From positions 1-64,000 of the forward strand of contig FTLJ01000419.1 of NCBI GenBank assembly GCA_900155495.1: a DNA stretch of 64,000 bases. The letters are read 5' to 3'. This document shows, piece after piece, positions 33,725 to 44,704 of the stretch (positions are counted from its first letter, which is position 1; each line of letters begins with the position of its first letter). A program made the position numbers and the translations under genes. The notes under the pieces were generated by a model. That model ran no database searches, was not told the origin of the DNA, and was given only the letters and a program-made list of their open reading frames with translations. This stretch comes from Porogramme epimiltina. Its lineage: Eukaryota > Basidiomycota > Agaricomycetes > Polyporales > Polyporaceae.

Positions 33725-35133
33725 TCACAACTCCGGTATACCTGGGTGTACAGAGCTTCTCGAGAAATACGTAGCACTTTCGGACAGATGGCCATGGGCC
33801 AGGAGAGATGGTGTTCCTCCAGAGGAAGACGACGGGTACGTCCGCGGGTCGTTCGGGTTCTGTATGAAGTCATTCAATCGCTACCATTAGCCTGGGCGTA
33901 TCTGCTCACCCAGAAAGAGGCAGCGTCACTCACGTAAACCAAGGGGACAGCTTCCGGCTGTTCCTCTGGTGTGTGACCATACGGAGCTTGTGAGTATTTC
34001 CCGCCCTGGGTTTGTCCTGGCGTTCCGGTGAACACTTGTCCCATCTGCGATGGGGGGACGCGTCGGATCCGCTGCCGTCGGAGTAGCAAGTACGCGATGC
34101 CGCCCATGACCAGTGCCCCAACGACCCCGCCGACTACCCCTCCCACGATCGGACCAACGTTGTTGTTTTTTTTGTACTCCACAGCAGTATCAGAGGTACC
34201 CGACTCGGAAGGTATTGCAGTACTGGTCGTGGCAGTCGTCGTCATCGTCGTCATCGTCGTCGGCATCATCCCGGATACAAAGGTGCTGTCTGGGGGGTCT
34301 GTATCGACACACGTAGCAGTGAGGTTCTAGACCCTAGAACATAATGCATACGGTACGACTACCTTCGCTCGCCAATTGCTTTGCGGCCACTGCATCGAAG
34401 GTACCATTCGTCTGGGTAGGTAGAAATCAGAGAGTGACTTGACTGGCAGATAAGTCAGGGACGTACAGAAAGGTTTTCGTATGCCCACGCCGGTACGCTT
34501 GTGTTATTGGGTATGTTGTAGGGATAGCTGTACACGCTGTCAGACCATTCTCCCATAGAAAACTCGATGATACGACATACGCATTAAGAAGCGGAGCATA
34601 TTGACCCGTGCATTGTTTTGAGAACACAGACCAGCTGTCGTGGCACAGGTATCAGATTGTGACGATGGAAAAGGAGTCTTTGCGTGTACTTACGGTTGAG
34701 CACCGGTCGTGTTATTTTGACACATGCCACATGCAGCGAGCGTTGAATATAACACCGTATTACATTCGCATGGGGACACCGGTCCGGCAACATAGATGCT
34801 TGACATTGCAAGAGCCGATATGAACGACGCTTTTGACCAAATTATTAGCCTGAGTTAATCGTCATCTATGTGAGCACAACAAGAGAGAAGAAAAACTTAC
34901 TTCCTGAGTTCGAGCATAGCGAGTACAGCCATGCGGTAACTAGACACGGGCTTTGGCCCTCCTTGTTGCTCATCTGCTAAAAATTTACAAGCCTGTACCA
35001 TAGTCAAGAGAAGAAAACAACGCACCCACTCGAATCCCGGGAGACAAGTAGCGTTGGTTCTAACTCCATCGGCAAAGACAGAAACAATTCCCTGAGATAT
35101 TACGAAGAGAAGGGGAACGGAACCGCCAAGCAT
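33725..35133 (-). CDS. Array copy 9: Cys-rich single-pass membrane protein
   Basis: Exon 1 (35133-35026) encodes MLGGSVPLLFVISQGIVSVF and ends CLPGFEW. Then NKEGQSPCLVTAWLYSLC, CECNTVLYSTLAACGMCQ, WSVFSKQC, YPYNIPNNTSVPAWAY and NGTFDAVAAKQLASE. The stalk is dominated by Thr and partly encoded by a gtcgtcatc microsatellite near 34240. The helix includes VGPIVGGVVGGVVGALVMGG and is followed by RRQRIRR. The membrane exon ends in PLVY. The tail exon opens NPNDPRTYPSSSS and the protein ends HPGIPEL. Both conserved tail elements are present. Confidence 0.78.
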
Positions 35134-37683
35134 GCTGTGGAAGGGGACAGAGAGCTCTTGGAGATCAGAGGAGGCGATCTTTATATATCCCCTGACTGAG
35201 GACGGCGACGGGATGGGACCAGTGCAAGTACTGCCCACATTGAGGGCGTTCCGCAGAAGGTACGATGTCAGGTGGCCATCGGGAAGACTGGTGCCGAAAC
35301 CCAAACCGCCTGGGCGTTTTGTGGAGGACAGATAGACCACCGCGGAAGGCCTATGTCGCTCCTGCAACACAGAAAATAAAGTTTAAGTGAGTGCACCCCA
35401 TCATGCACTGCCAGACTGCTTACTTGGTCACGAGGAAGATAGAGTCGGGTCTTTTATGAAGCAATATGCGGGCAAGAGGATACCGATGGCGGAAGACGCC
35501 CAAGCTTCCAGACTCTGTGGCTATCAGTCCCACACCCACACAGGCGAGGCGCCACGGAGATACAGTAGTAATCAGACACATTCCTCAGCACATGCATGCA
35601 AGAGGCATGAAAATCGATTTGTTGGCAGGCCTGCAGTGAGTCTTAGATCATAGTACTAATACGAAAGGAGTCCACGCACCAGTCACCTCAGTCGAGGGTG
35701 GCCCCCAAGCCTGGGCCAAATTCAGCTTGAAGCCTCTCAACCTGCATGTCCGCAGTATATCGCGCCTTTCCCACCACCGTCATCATAAGGCGAACGTTGT
35801 TGCGGACGTCTCAGCGAAGCCACAGCCCGTCAGCCACAATATCCGTGGACAAATCAAATTCATCCTAGGTTTAAGTTCGCCTTACTTGCATGAGCCTCTG
35901 CCACAGCGTCATCTATTGACGGTACTTGATAGGATGAGAACCTCAACGACGAGGGGATCCTTGCGTGGGAGCAGTGATCTCCATTGACGATGTGTCCGTA
36001 GACCTGCTCATTGCGCGGCGTCAGCATAAGAACCGACGCCTGCACCATACAGCTTCCTTACGTCCAACCAAAGGCCGACCCAAACGCCTCTCCACTGCCT
36101 CTTAAGCCACGAGTCCACGGGCCCCCACCGTCTCTCCTGGACTTTGGACACTAGTTCCGCGCACATGATTCCTTGCGGCGCCTGATGAAGTGGGCGGGAT
36201 GATGATAGACGGGAGCATCTTCCGACCACGTTCTCACCCCCTATCCTTGCGGATAAGTGTCCTATGTGACCCTGCTGCACGACGCGACGCACCACATCCG
36301 AGTCACTCTACTATGCTGTGAAGTGGAGGCCGCCAACACGTACCTATTGTACAAAGGTTGTAATACCCCGCCGGGGCAGCCTCCAACGACATTGGGATGC
36401 ACTAGCACCGTGGCGTAGCACACGCTCCCCTTAGCCCCCCACTACAGCCTGCGACATCACGCGCAGGGAACTCTCGGCCCGCCTCGCGGCACCTAGCCGC
36501 GGGCCGCGTCGTGTACATCCACCACACAGGTGTAAAGCGGTTGTATGCGATTGAATCCCTGGCAGCGCGCAGACCCTTGTCCACGATGTATCGTATGACT
36601 TTGATACTGGGCGCATCGTATGCCTTAGCTGCACGGCGCGCACATTTAGAGATATTCTGTTCCAACACATGTATGGACTATGCTACTCACCGATTCATTC
36701 CGGCAAGCGGCTGCCAGCACCAGCACGGATACTTACCAGGGCGTTTCCTCACGTGACCTGTTGGATCGGAGACTGATGTCCTTAGTTCGCGTTACAGTGG
36801 TGAAATGATACCTCCTGCACGTTGAATACAAGCAGGATATGCTCAACAGCATCTGCTGAGCTCAGGCTAGGAAAATCAACTTCAAAAGAGGTTCGGCTAT
36901 GTTTCCGCATGACTCGGCATTATCCGGCAGAATAAACTCCCACGCACAGACCATCGCCTACCAAGTGTAGCCGCCTCCAACACGGCCACGCCGGCCACGA
37001 AGACTCGGCTCGCCACACATTTCGGGAAGACCACGACGAATGCACGGTCATGGCGGTGCCTCTAAACAGCACAGACACCGGGCACTCGGGTGCGCTAACT
37101 ATAACTTTCTATCCCCAGTGTCAGGTATATCGTCCTAACCTTCCCCGAGAGCAGAGCATTAGACTTTGACGGCATGATGCGCCCCTAAAAACCAACACTC
37201 AGCGTATTCATATACCATCAAAGGCTCCACTCGTGCTGGCATTTAGGAGAATACTTCCATCTGATACTGTCAGCACCGCCCTGTGTGCAGCGCCTACTAG
37301 CACTAGCCAAGTAACAGGTCGACTTTCCGAGCGGTGCCAGAACAGAATAGTCGAGCCCTTGAACGATTGTACGTGGCCATCCAAAGTTCATCACTCCTGG
37401 TTCTATATGACACCGTCACTGCCCTCTCCTCTCGATTGAGTTATCCGAGGGGCTCTGCGGTTGAACTCCTATTGGCCTCTGAGGTTGAAACCAAACGTCC
37501 AGACGCGGAGAGCCACCTATGAGTGGCACTCCAGAAACTACTTGCCACGCCCTATGATTCGATCGCGTTTGGGCCGCACATTATGCCAGAGATGGCAGAG
37601 ATAGCACACATAAAAGCCTGGACGCTGTGCGGCCATCGGAAGTGCTCCCGTACCCTCCACAGCTGTCTGTTCACCCGGTAAAT
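35134..37683. other. 2.5 kb without a recognised gene inside the array
   Basis: The largest gap in the array. I looked for the family signatures and for transposon enzyme motifs on both strands and found neither. It holds the diverging promoters of copies 9 and 10 (a possible TATA element, cataaaag, near 37608). Confidence 0.5.
35178..35187 (-). promoter_or_regulatory. Possible TATA box of array copy 9
   Basis: On the minus strand GGATATATAA lies about 45-55 bases upstream of the start codon. This is close, implying a very short leader. Confidence 0.4.
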
Positions 37684-39128
37684 ATGATATTTACTGTCAT
37701 ATCTCCCTCGAGTTTATTACTAGCGCTGTGGGCGTTCAAGAGCGCAGTCGGTCAGGAGGCAAGCACCCAAGTCGACTGCGACACAAATTCTTCATGGGTA
37801 TATTCATACTTCATTGATAACACCAAGCTGTCTTCCTAACGATACTTCACCACGTGGTAGATGGATAACTCCCAAGGGCAAAATCCTTGCCTCATAGCAG
37901 CGTGGTTATCCACCCCATGTAATCCGAGTGAGTCCCCTGTTGTTCCCCGCATGTGCGATTTCGCCCTCGGACGCGTATTCACACGTTCATCTGCAGAAAG
38001 CGTGACTCGGGGATTGCCCCCAGGAGCCCAATACGTGGGTCCATCGAACGCGACCTATTTCCCTTGTGAATGCAACACAGTATTCTATGCTCTCGCCTCG
38101 GGATGTGCGCTGTGCCAAGAAAGTGTGAGGATTGTAGAGTACGTACTCAAACGAATCCCATTTGCGTGCCGCAGTCGTCTGAATGTCCCTTTCAGGTGGA
38201 CTACCTGGATCGAAAATTGTACCGTCGGAACGATAGTGATCGGAAAGTACGTGCCCGCGGGTCAATGCGACATAACTCGTCTTCTCACATTCATATGCCA
38301 GACTCCCGGGACCCATACCCAATCAGACCGCCATACCCGCTTGGGCATTTGTGCCACTCGTAAGTGCATAACCCTTCTCACTTATGGGCATTCTTTTTTA
38401 ATCCAGCCCCACAGGACGGCGGCGAAGGTCTAGATCTCAACACTGTCATAACAGTAGCCAATAAGCGTAAGCGTCCATCTGATACAACTATAGTCGCGCC
38501 ATACCTACTCCCTGTGGCAGACTATCCCGATAACTTTCCTCCAGGAGAAGCACCAGCGAACGCGTCCGCATCTACATCAACATCCTCCACACCCACCTCC
38601 ATCTCCACCTCCTCGAGCTCAAGCTCTACGGAAACTAGCACCAGAGACGAGGCGACCTCCACGGGCACATCGGCTCCAAACACCCTCGGCGCGAACGCAG
38701 GCGCTTCAAAGGGGGTCAATACCGGGGCTATCATAGGCGGCATCTTCGGCGGCCTCTGCGTCCTCCTCATCGGCGCGGGCGCAGTGTACTGGCTACGCCG
38801 TCGTCGACGCAGGGGCGCTCAGGAAGGCCTCGGGCTGCTGTACTCCCAGGACAGCCAGATATACGACAGCGGCGACCTTAGCCGCAGCGGAGGCCCCGCG
38901 CTCGCGCCACAGCACGCCAGGGGCCTCCAGCCGCAGGTGAGTCTGTGAACGAGTCAGAAGGAGGACACCACACGGAAGCTGTGCTCACGTAGTGTTGCTT
39001 TTTAGAGGTTCGATGACTCGTTGAAGGCGGCACCCTCTCTACGGTCGTCGAATGTAAGGAGGGATCGCACTGGGCATGGCGCGGAGAAGGCCGCCCACGA
39101 TATGTATCACCTTCTGCCGCGGACATGA
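37684..39128 (+). CDS. Array copy 10: Cys-rich single-pass membrane protein, inverted
   Basis: Exons begin at 37684 (to 37797, signal peptide, ending CDTNSSW), 37861 (to 37927, NSQGQNPCLIAAWLSTPC) and 37997 (to 38138, CECNTVFYALASGCALCQ). These are followed by WTTWIENC, PGPIPNQTAIPAWAF and GLDLNTVITVANK. The stalk is long and Ser/Thr-rich. The helix includes GAIIGGIFGGLCVLLIGAGA followed by RRRRRR. I end the gene at 39128 by splicing CAG/GTGAGT near 38936 to an exon opening RFDDSLKAAPS; without that splice it would stop at 38948. The tail has neither PE[LV] nor the DPRTYP exon. It is the most divergent copy in the ectodomain. Confidence 0.72.
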
Positions 39129-41651
39129 TACGACGCAGCAGGCAGGTCTCCTAGTTGCTGGCGGAACCAATAGGTGAGTCATCTCTGGGAGAAAAGTCTA
39201 CTATCGTATGGCTAACCTAGTAACATGACAGTATCAGTATGCAGACAGCGCTGATGCATATAAAAAATCTCTCTGTGAAGGTGAAAGGTCATCCCGGAAC
39301 GTCCTGGACAGTTTGATAGGGCTCGGACAAGTCACTGGTTTTACGGATGTTGCTCCTTGTAATAATGGCATTACGAGTATAAACGAATAATTAATTTGCA
39401 TACTTCGGACATCTCTCGTAGCTGCATAGAACTTCGACAAGCAGTGTGTTCGGCTGCGGCGTGGCGTAGACACCTGTGCCCTGTTGACGTCCGCAGCTCG
39501 ACCGTCAGACTTAACCGTCTGATTTAACGTATTGTGTGCGGAACCGCGGACTCGAAAGCAAAGGAAGGCAATTGGGTGCATGAGGACCTGCGAGCGTATG
39601 GGAAGATGTTTTTCAGTCTGTGCGCTTTAGGCTCTATTCTTTTCAACACAAGATGCACTCATGAGTCATGGAGGCGTTTCTCTCAAGGGTATTGGGCGCC
39701 GGGGGGGTATGAGCGTTGTAGCTAGTTTGGGTTCTCATAGCAGGAACGCGCAAGGTCGAGATTGTAGTCGCGAGCTTTGTTGCTACCGGCGAACTGCAAG
39801 GGCACCATCTACGGCGGCGAACAGACGACGTTACTGACCTCGAGCAAGGGGTGCACACCGAAGGACTGATGAACTCCAAGGCGGATAGACGGGAGGACCA
39901 GGAACGCAGATATGTCGTCTCCGTCAAGGCGGAGACATGGGGACGGAATATGTCGGCACGCTATTTGCAGGACGGTTTCGACAGCATCCTTCCGATCGAA
40001 GATCTGAATGCGCGCTCGAGGTCGGCAGCTGTGTGGGCACGCCGTACCAGGGCTCCGGCTGCGATCTGCGATTGCACCCATCAGTTGATGATAGCGGGCG
40101 CGTCCCTCGTTATGGGCACGCCCCGCTCGACTCCACGGCGCGGACGGCAACTGCGAAGAACCGTCAGTGCGGAGAGTGAACATGAGCGGTGCAGGCCAGG
40201 GACGGCGTTCGGGATCATGATCGCACAAACTGCTCACTTGAAGGTTGGGGAATGCTGATCGCGGGGGGCTCGAATCGGCGCACCGTCGTCTGTGAGACCG
40301 CATGGGCGAAGAGTGCTTTACGACACGCTTCACTTGACCCCGAGGAAAAACGGGGAGCAGTAAGGTAATTGAGCAGTGAAGCGCTTTCTCCGTGGACGGG
40401 ACACTCGGACGCCGACGTCGTCGAGCGGGCCAACGAAGCGTAAAATTTTCAAAGCGAAGACGATTGTGGTTGCACAGACAGGAGCTCCGCTGAGCGTCCC
40501 GAGGCATGAAGGGAAGCGATTCCGAGTGCACAAACATCCTGTCAAACATGTCAGTCTCCAGGTTGCTCGCTATTGTATCCAGGTTACCCACCTGCAGCAC
40601 GCTTCTACGCGGACGCTTCTCATTGTTCTTTTCGCGCATGCACCGAAGTGCGCCGCGGGACCTCGCGCGCAGGCTCTGAGTAATGGTCCGGTGATCAAAG
40701 TCCAGTAGGGTCCCTGCCTTTACCAACCCCACGAGCCCGGGCTCGGGAGGAACAACTCTAAAAGGAGCTCGAGGCCAACTGTGGCGTTTCTATGGGGCGG
40801 CCCCGATATGGTCCGGCGTTGAGTACGGCGTCTATCAAACGTGCCTCCCGCGCACGGACCACAGCCAGCCGGGCTGCTCGTCTACGCCGTCCAGAGCTCG
40901 TCATTGCTCTCCTCATCCTTCACAAATGCAGCGGTTCACCCACACACTGTCGCCGTTCTTGATGCGGCCGCACCGGAGAAGGAGGGCCTATGCCTAGAGC
41001 GCCGTGATGGATGACCGCGGCCGACACCGCACATCTGCCCTCAACCTCCGCGAGCATACGAGATCTGTTGTGCGCTCGCAGGCCCTGCGATGGCCTTGAC
41101 GACATGCCGCCCCACAAAGTGACCCCGTGCAGGAGACGCATCACCCCTTGGGTGTACAGGTACGCTCCCGAGCCCCGCCTGCGATTCCCCAACACGATCT
41201 GACGTTGTGGCGCATCGGCAGATAGCTAAATCGGGCAGGTCTCATAGTTACACACTGTTGTCGAAGGACCATTGGCTCGAAGACGCCCGCGCCCGATATA
41301 GCTGCGGCCTTGCGACGAATGGGAGACCACACGCCGCACCGCTAGCACAATTGAACGCTTCATGCGCGATCATTGTGCCCTGCCCTAACCTCCATTATGT
41401 GCGCCCCACGCCTTGTACTCCGCCGTGCGCCTTCAATCTGCACGTGGCCGGGGTATAAAATATCACAAAGCCGCGGCCTCCATCCCCATCCCGCTCCCCG
41501 CATTCCTCCCCTTGCTCCTCCTTCTCAACGTACCGAGGCCGGATCCTCTTCGCGTCGTCTCCATAGTCGGCTGGCATAACCGTTCTCTCGCGTCCACCCT
41601 CCTCGTCGCTCTTTCTCCTCCAGCGCAAGCGCCTTTTCCCCAACCTCAGCC
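39129..41651. other. 2.5 kb intergenic at the right border of the array
   Basis: No supported gene. An open frame of 307 residues on the minus strand (39809-40732) is Arg-rich without a family. Base composition rises toward the GC-rich right flank from about 40.7 kb. Confidence 0.5.
41449..41457 (+). promoter_or_regulatory. TATA box of the plus-strand Egh16-like gene
   Basis: The sequence ggtataaaa sits about 195-200 bases before the start codon, followed by a long CT-rich tract, a frequent arrangement in strongly expressed fungal genes. Confidence 0.6.
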
Positions 41652-42626
41652 ATGCTTTTCTCAAAGAACATCCTCGCCGTCGCCGCCGTCCTCCTCGGCG
41701 CCGCCCTCCAGGCCCAGGCGCACGCAGCAATCGCGCCTGAGCTCGGTGTGAGCGGCACGCCCCAGCGGAGCGACGTACAGCGCCCCTCCACCGCGAAGCC
41801 GTGCGGCAACACGAACATCGCGCAGACCATCGACACCTCCGGCACGATCGCGCTCAAGAGCGACGGCACGTTCACTGCGACGATCACCAACTTCAACGCG
41901 TGAGTGCACCTCTTCGCGCGCGTTCCCTTTCTGGCGCGCGCGCGCTCCTCCATGGTTCATTGTAATATCGCCGATCGCTGACCGGGACGCTCACACACAG
42001 CGGTGTTGACGGCTCGCGCGACATCACGACCGTAACGGTCGACCCGTCCGGGACGGGCAAGAGCTTCGTCGCCGCAAAGATGATCCAGAACGGCCAAAAG
42101 GTGCGCCTTTTTCCCTCCCCCGCGCCACCGGTGTGCTGATGTGCCGCCCCCCACATGGCAGGCGCCGACAAACGTCGGGTCCGAGCAGCTCGTAGTGCAG
42201 CTCCCCGCGGGCACAACGTGCAAGGGCGGCAAGACGGGCAACAAGTGTCTCGTCTCGCTCACCACCGCGGGCGGCTTCGGCAACTGCGTCGTCGTCCAGC
42301 AGGCCGGTGCCGCCGCCGCGTCGTCCCCCGCTGCGGCGTCAGGCAAGGCCGCGAGCACCAAGGCTGCGGCGAGCGCGAAGGCTGCGACGAGCGCGAAGGC
42401 TGCGACGAGTGCGAAGGCGAACGCATCTACCGCGGCCGCCTCGACGACCAAGGCGAAGATCACGACGGTCAAAACGGGCGGCAAGAGCACCGCTGCCGCT
42501 GCGAAGACCTCGTCCGTGCCGTGCGAGGAGACAACAGTGACCGTCACCGTCACCGTCCCCGCGCCCTCGTCAGCGACTGCAAAGGCGACCGCGACCGCGG
42601 CGCAGGCGGCGAAGAAGAAGAACTGA
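41652..42626 (+). CDS. Egh16-like secreted protein, Ala/Lys-rich tail
   Basis: Exons 41652-41899, 42001-42100 and 42162-42626 close to 270 residues. A signal peptide ends near ALQAQA, after which the mature protein would start with a His (HAAIAPELG). The domain has paired cysteines (PCG, TTCKGG, NKCLVS, FGNCVVVQQ). The motif VQLPAGTTCKGGKTGNKCLV plus GGFGNCVVVQQ resembles the C-terminal half of the Egh16/Gas proteins first found in appressoria of plant-infecting ascomycetes. In wood-decay fungi the role is unknown. The tail carries repeated SAKAAT units and ends Lys-rich. No GPI signal is evident. It forms a tail-to-tail pair with the next gene, with the same exon lengths for exons 1 and 2. 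Confidence 0.75.
42346..42425 (+). repeat. 18-bp coding repeat in the Egh16-like gene
   Basis: Units of about 18 bases around gcgaaggctgcgacgagc recur three to four times and encode SAKAAT. Such in-frame repeats change length easily. Confidence 0.75.
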
Positions 42627-43623
42627 GTGCTGAGTGCGGCTGTGGGGCTGTGGGGCTGAGGGACTCGGGAGCGGGGAGGGCCGCGCTGCATACCCCCTCC
42701 GATCGCGCGAGCGCGAGCGGGCTGTGCCTGCGCGCCAAGACGACTATGCGCGGCGTGTATGAGTACGTACGTTGACGAGATGTCATGTTCCCAATAGAGA
42801 GGCTTGACGTCTTGCACGCTTCCCCCGTTCGAACCCACCCCCACCGGGGGATGCTCGTCGGATCGCGAGAAGCACTTAGCATGGTGAGTATGTTCCTAGC
42901 CTCGGGCCGTGTGCGACGCTCTGTGTAGGTCAGCAGACGCGCCGTGATACTGTGCTGCCACTGCGGCCGCCAATGGTGGCGTGCGCATTGGGCGAGCACG
43001 ACGGCCTCGACCGCGCTATCGCGGTGTGCGCGCATCGTCGCGGAGTGTCCTCGAATAGCTGCACATCGTCACAGAAACCCCCCCACCATCCCCGCACACC
43101 CTCCGACGTGGTTTCCTGCGTCTGCGCCGGGTGCAACCTTCCCAGTCGCGAGTCACAAGAGCCACCTCGACGCCGCGGCGTCCGACGGTGGCCACCTGTA
43201 AGTTCGGCCTCGGGCTCATGGGCCCCAGGGTACCCCTGCTACCCCTATGTTCGTCTCCCTGCCAAGCACTCAGCTAACACACACCCGCTAGCCTCGCCCT
43301 CCGAAAGCTCATGCTCACACGCCCGCAGCACTTGCTCGCACCCATCATACCATTAACGCTCGACACAAACCGTCAAGCGCGACATGCCCCGCGCTTCCTT
43401 TGACCGTATGTGCCCGTACATGTCCCCTCCCTCTTCTCTGCGACACGTAGGCACTGCCCGCTCGTGATGTGCGCGTCGCGCGCCTTGTGGATCTCCGTAA
43501 GGCTCTTCTTCCGGTAAGTCGTGATTGGTCGTGATCTCCGGCCTAGTCTAGGTTTCGTGAAACATGTTAGCGGAGATCGGCCGCAGCACAGAATGCTTGC
43601 TCACCAATACCTCTTAGCGCCGT
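42627..43623. other. Convergent spacer between the two Egh16-like genes
   Basis: No supported gene; 3' flanks of both genes. Confidence 0.45.
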
Positions 43624-44704
43624 TTAATAGTCGCGAGCGAAGACCGGCAGAGCACGCGCGGCCACCTCAGTCGCGGACGCAGCCGCCGACGCCGACGTCA
43701 GCACGGGGGACGAGACGAACACCGACACGGTTTCGGTGACGGTGACGGTCGACACCGCCGGCGCGCCAGTCGCGCTCGCCAGGACAGACGTGGCCACGGT
43801 TGTGAGTCCGGCGTCGGATCCGTCGTCTGTCGTGAACACGGGCGGGTCGACAGCGATCACCTGCGTCTCACCGTCGATGACCGTCGTAATCGTCGTCGCA
43901 GCGAGGTCGGCAGAGCCAGTAGCGCTCGCCTCAACGTCCGAGGCGGTGGCGGGGTCGACGGACGTCTGGGGCCCGACGGCCCGCACCTGCGTCTCGCCGT
44001 CGACGACGGTCGTCTCGAACACGGCGCCGTCCGCGCGCGTGCCGCGCGCGACCCTGGCGCGCTCCATGCGCCGGCGCGCGCCCGCCTTGCTCTGCTCGAC
44101 GACGACGCAGTTGCCGAACCCGCCCGCGGTCTTGAACGAGACGAGGCATTTGTTCTTGCGCGCGCCGCCCGCGCAATCGAGCCCGTGGCGGAGCTGGAAG
44201 AAGATCTGCTCGGAGCCGGTCGCCTCCGTCGGGCTCTGCGGGGTAGGGGACGTGCGCGTTAGCGAGGTGTAGGGATGGGGATAGCGGAGGGGCGCACGTT
44301 TTGGCCGTTGATGAGCGTCTTGAGGGGCTGGAAGTTCTTCCCCGTGCCAGTGATGTCAAACTGCGCGTCGACGATCTGGCGGGAGCCGTCCACGCCTCTG
44401 TGGTTTGCGTGAGCGCTTGGTATATACGCTGCAAGAACGGAAGAACTAGGACATACGCGTTGAAGTTGGTAATCGTCGCCTGGAATGTACGATCGGACTT
44501 CACAGGGATCGTCTGCGAGGTGTCGAACGTGCTCGCGATGTTCACGTTCCCGCACGGAGACCCTGAGCTGGGGCGCAGGGCGTCATTCCGCTGAGGGGTG
44601 CGGTTGAGGCCCAGCATGGGTGAAATTGCCGCGTGCGCCTCCACCTGGAGGGATGCGCCGAGCATGAGGGCGACAGCGGCGACGGTGCTCTTGGAGAAAA
44701 TCAT
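43624..44704 (-). CDS. Egh16-like secreted protein, acidic/Thr-rich tail
   Basis: Exons 44704-44457 (248 bases), 44397-44298 (100 bases) and 44235-43624 close to 319 residues. The first two exon lengths are identical to the paralogue at 41652. A signal peptide is followed by HAAISPMLGLNRTPQRND. The domain contains PCGNVNIAST, CAGG, NKCLVSFKTAGGFGNCVVVE. The tail differs wholly from its paralogue: it is acidic and Thr/Val-rich, with two internal repeats around VVDGETQVRAV and VIDGETQVIAV, and ends FARDY. Same family and same uncertainty about function. Confidence 0.75.

Noticed and set aside
39809..40732. 307-codon minus-strand frame at the array border
   Set aside because: Arg/Ser-rich composition with no domain; looks like a chance frame.
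42155..42775. Arg/Gly-rich plus-strand frame of 206 codons
   Set aside because: It is a shadow of the Egh16-like third exon in another frame.
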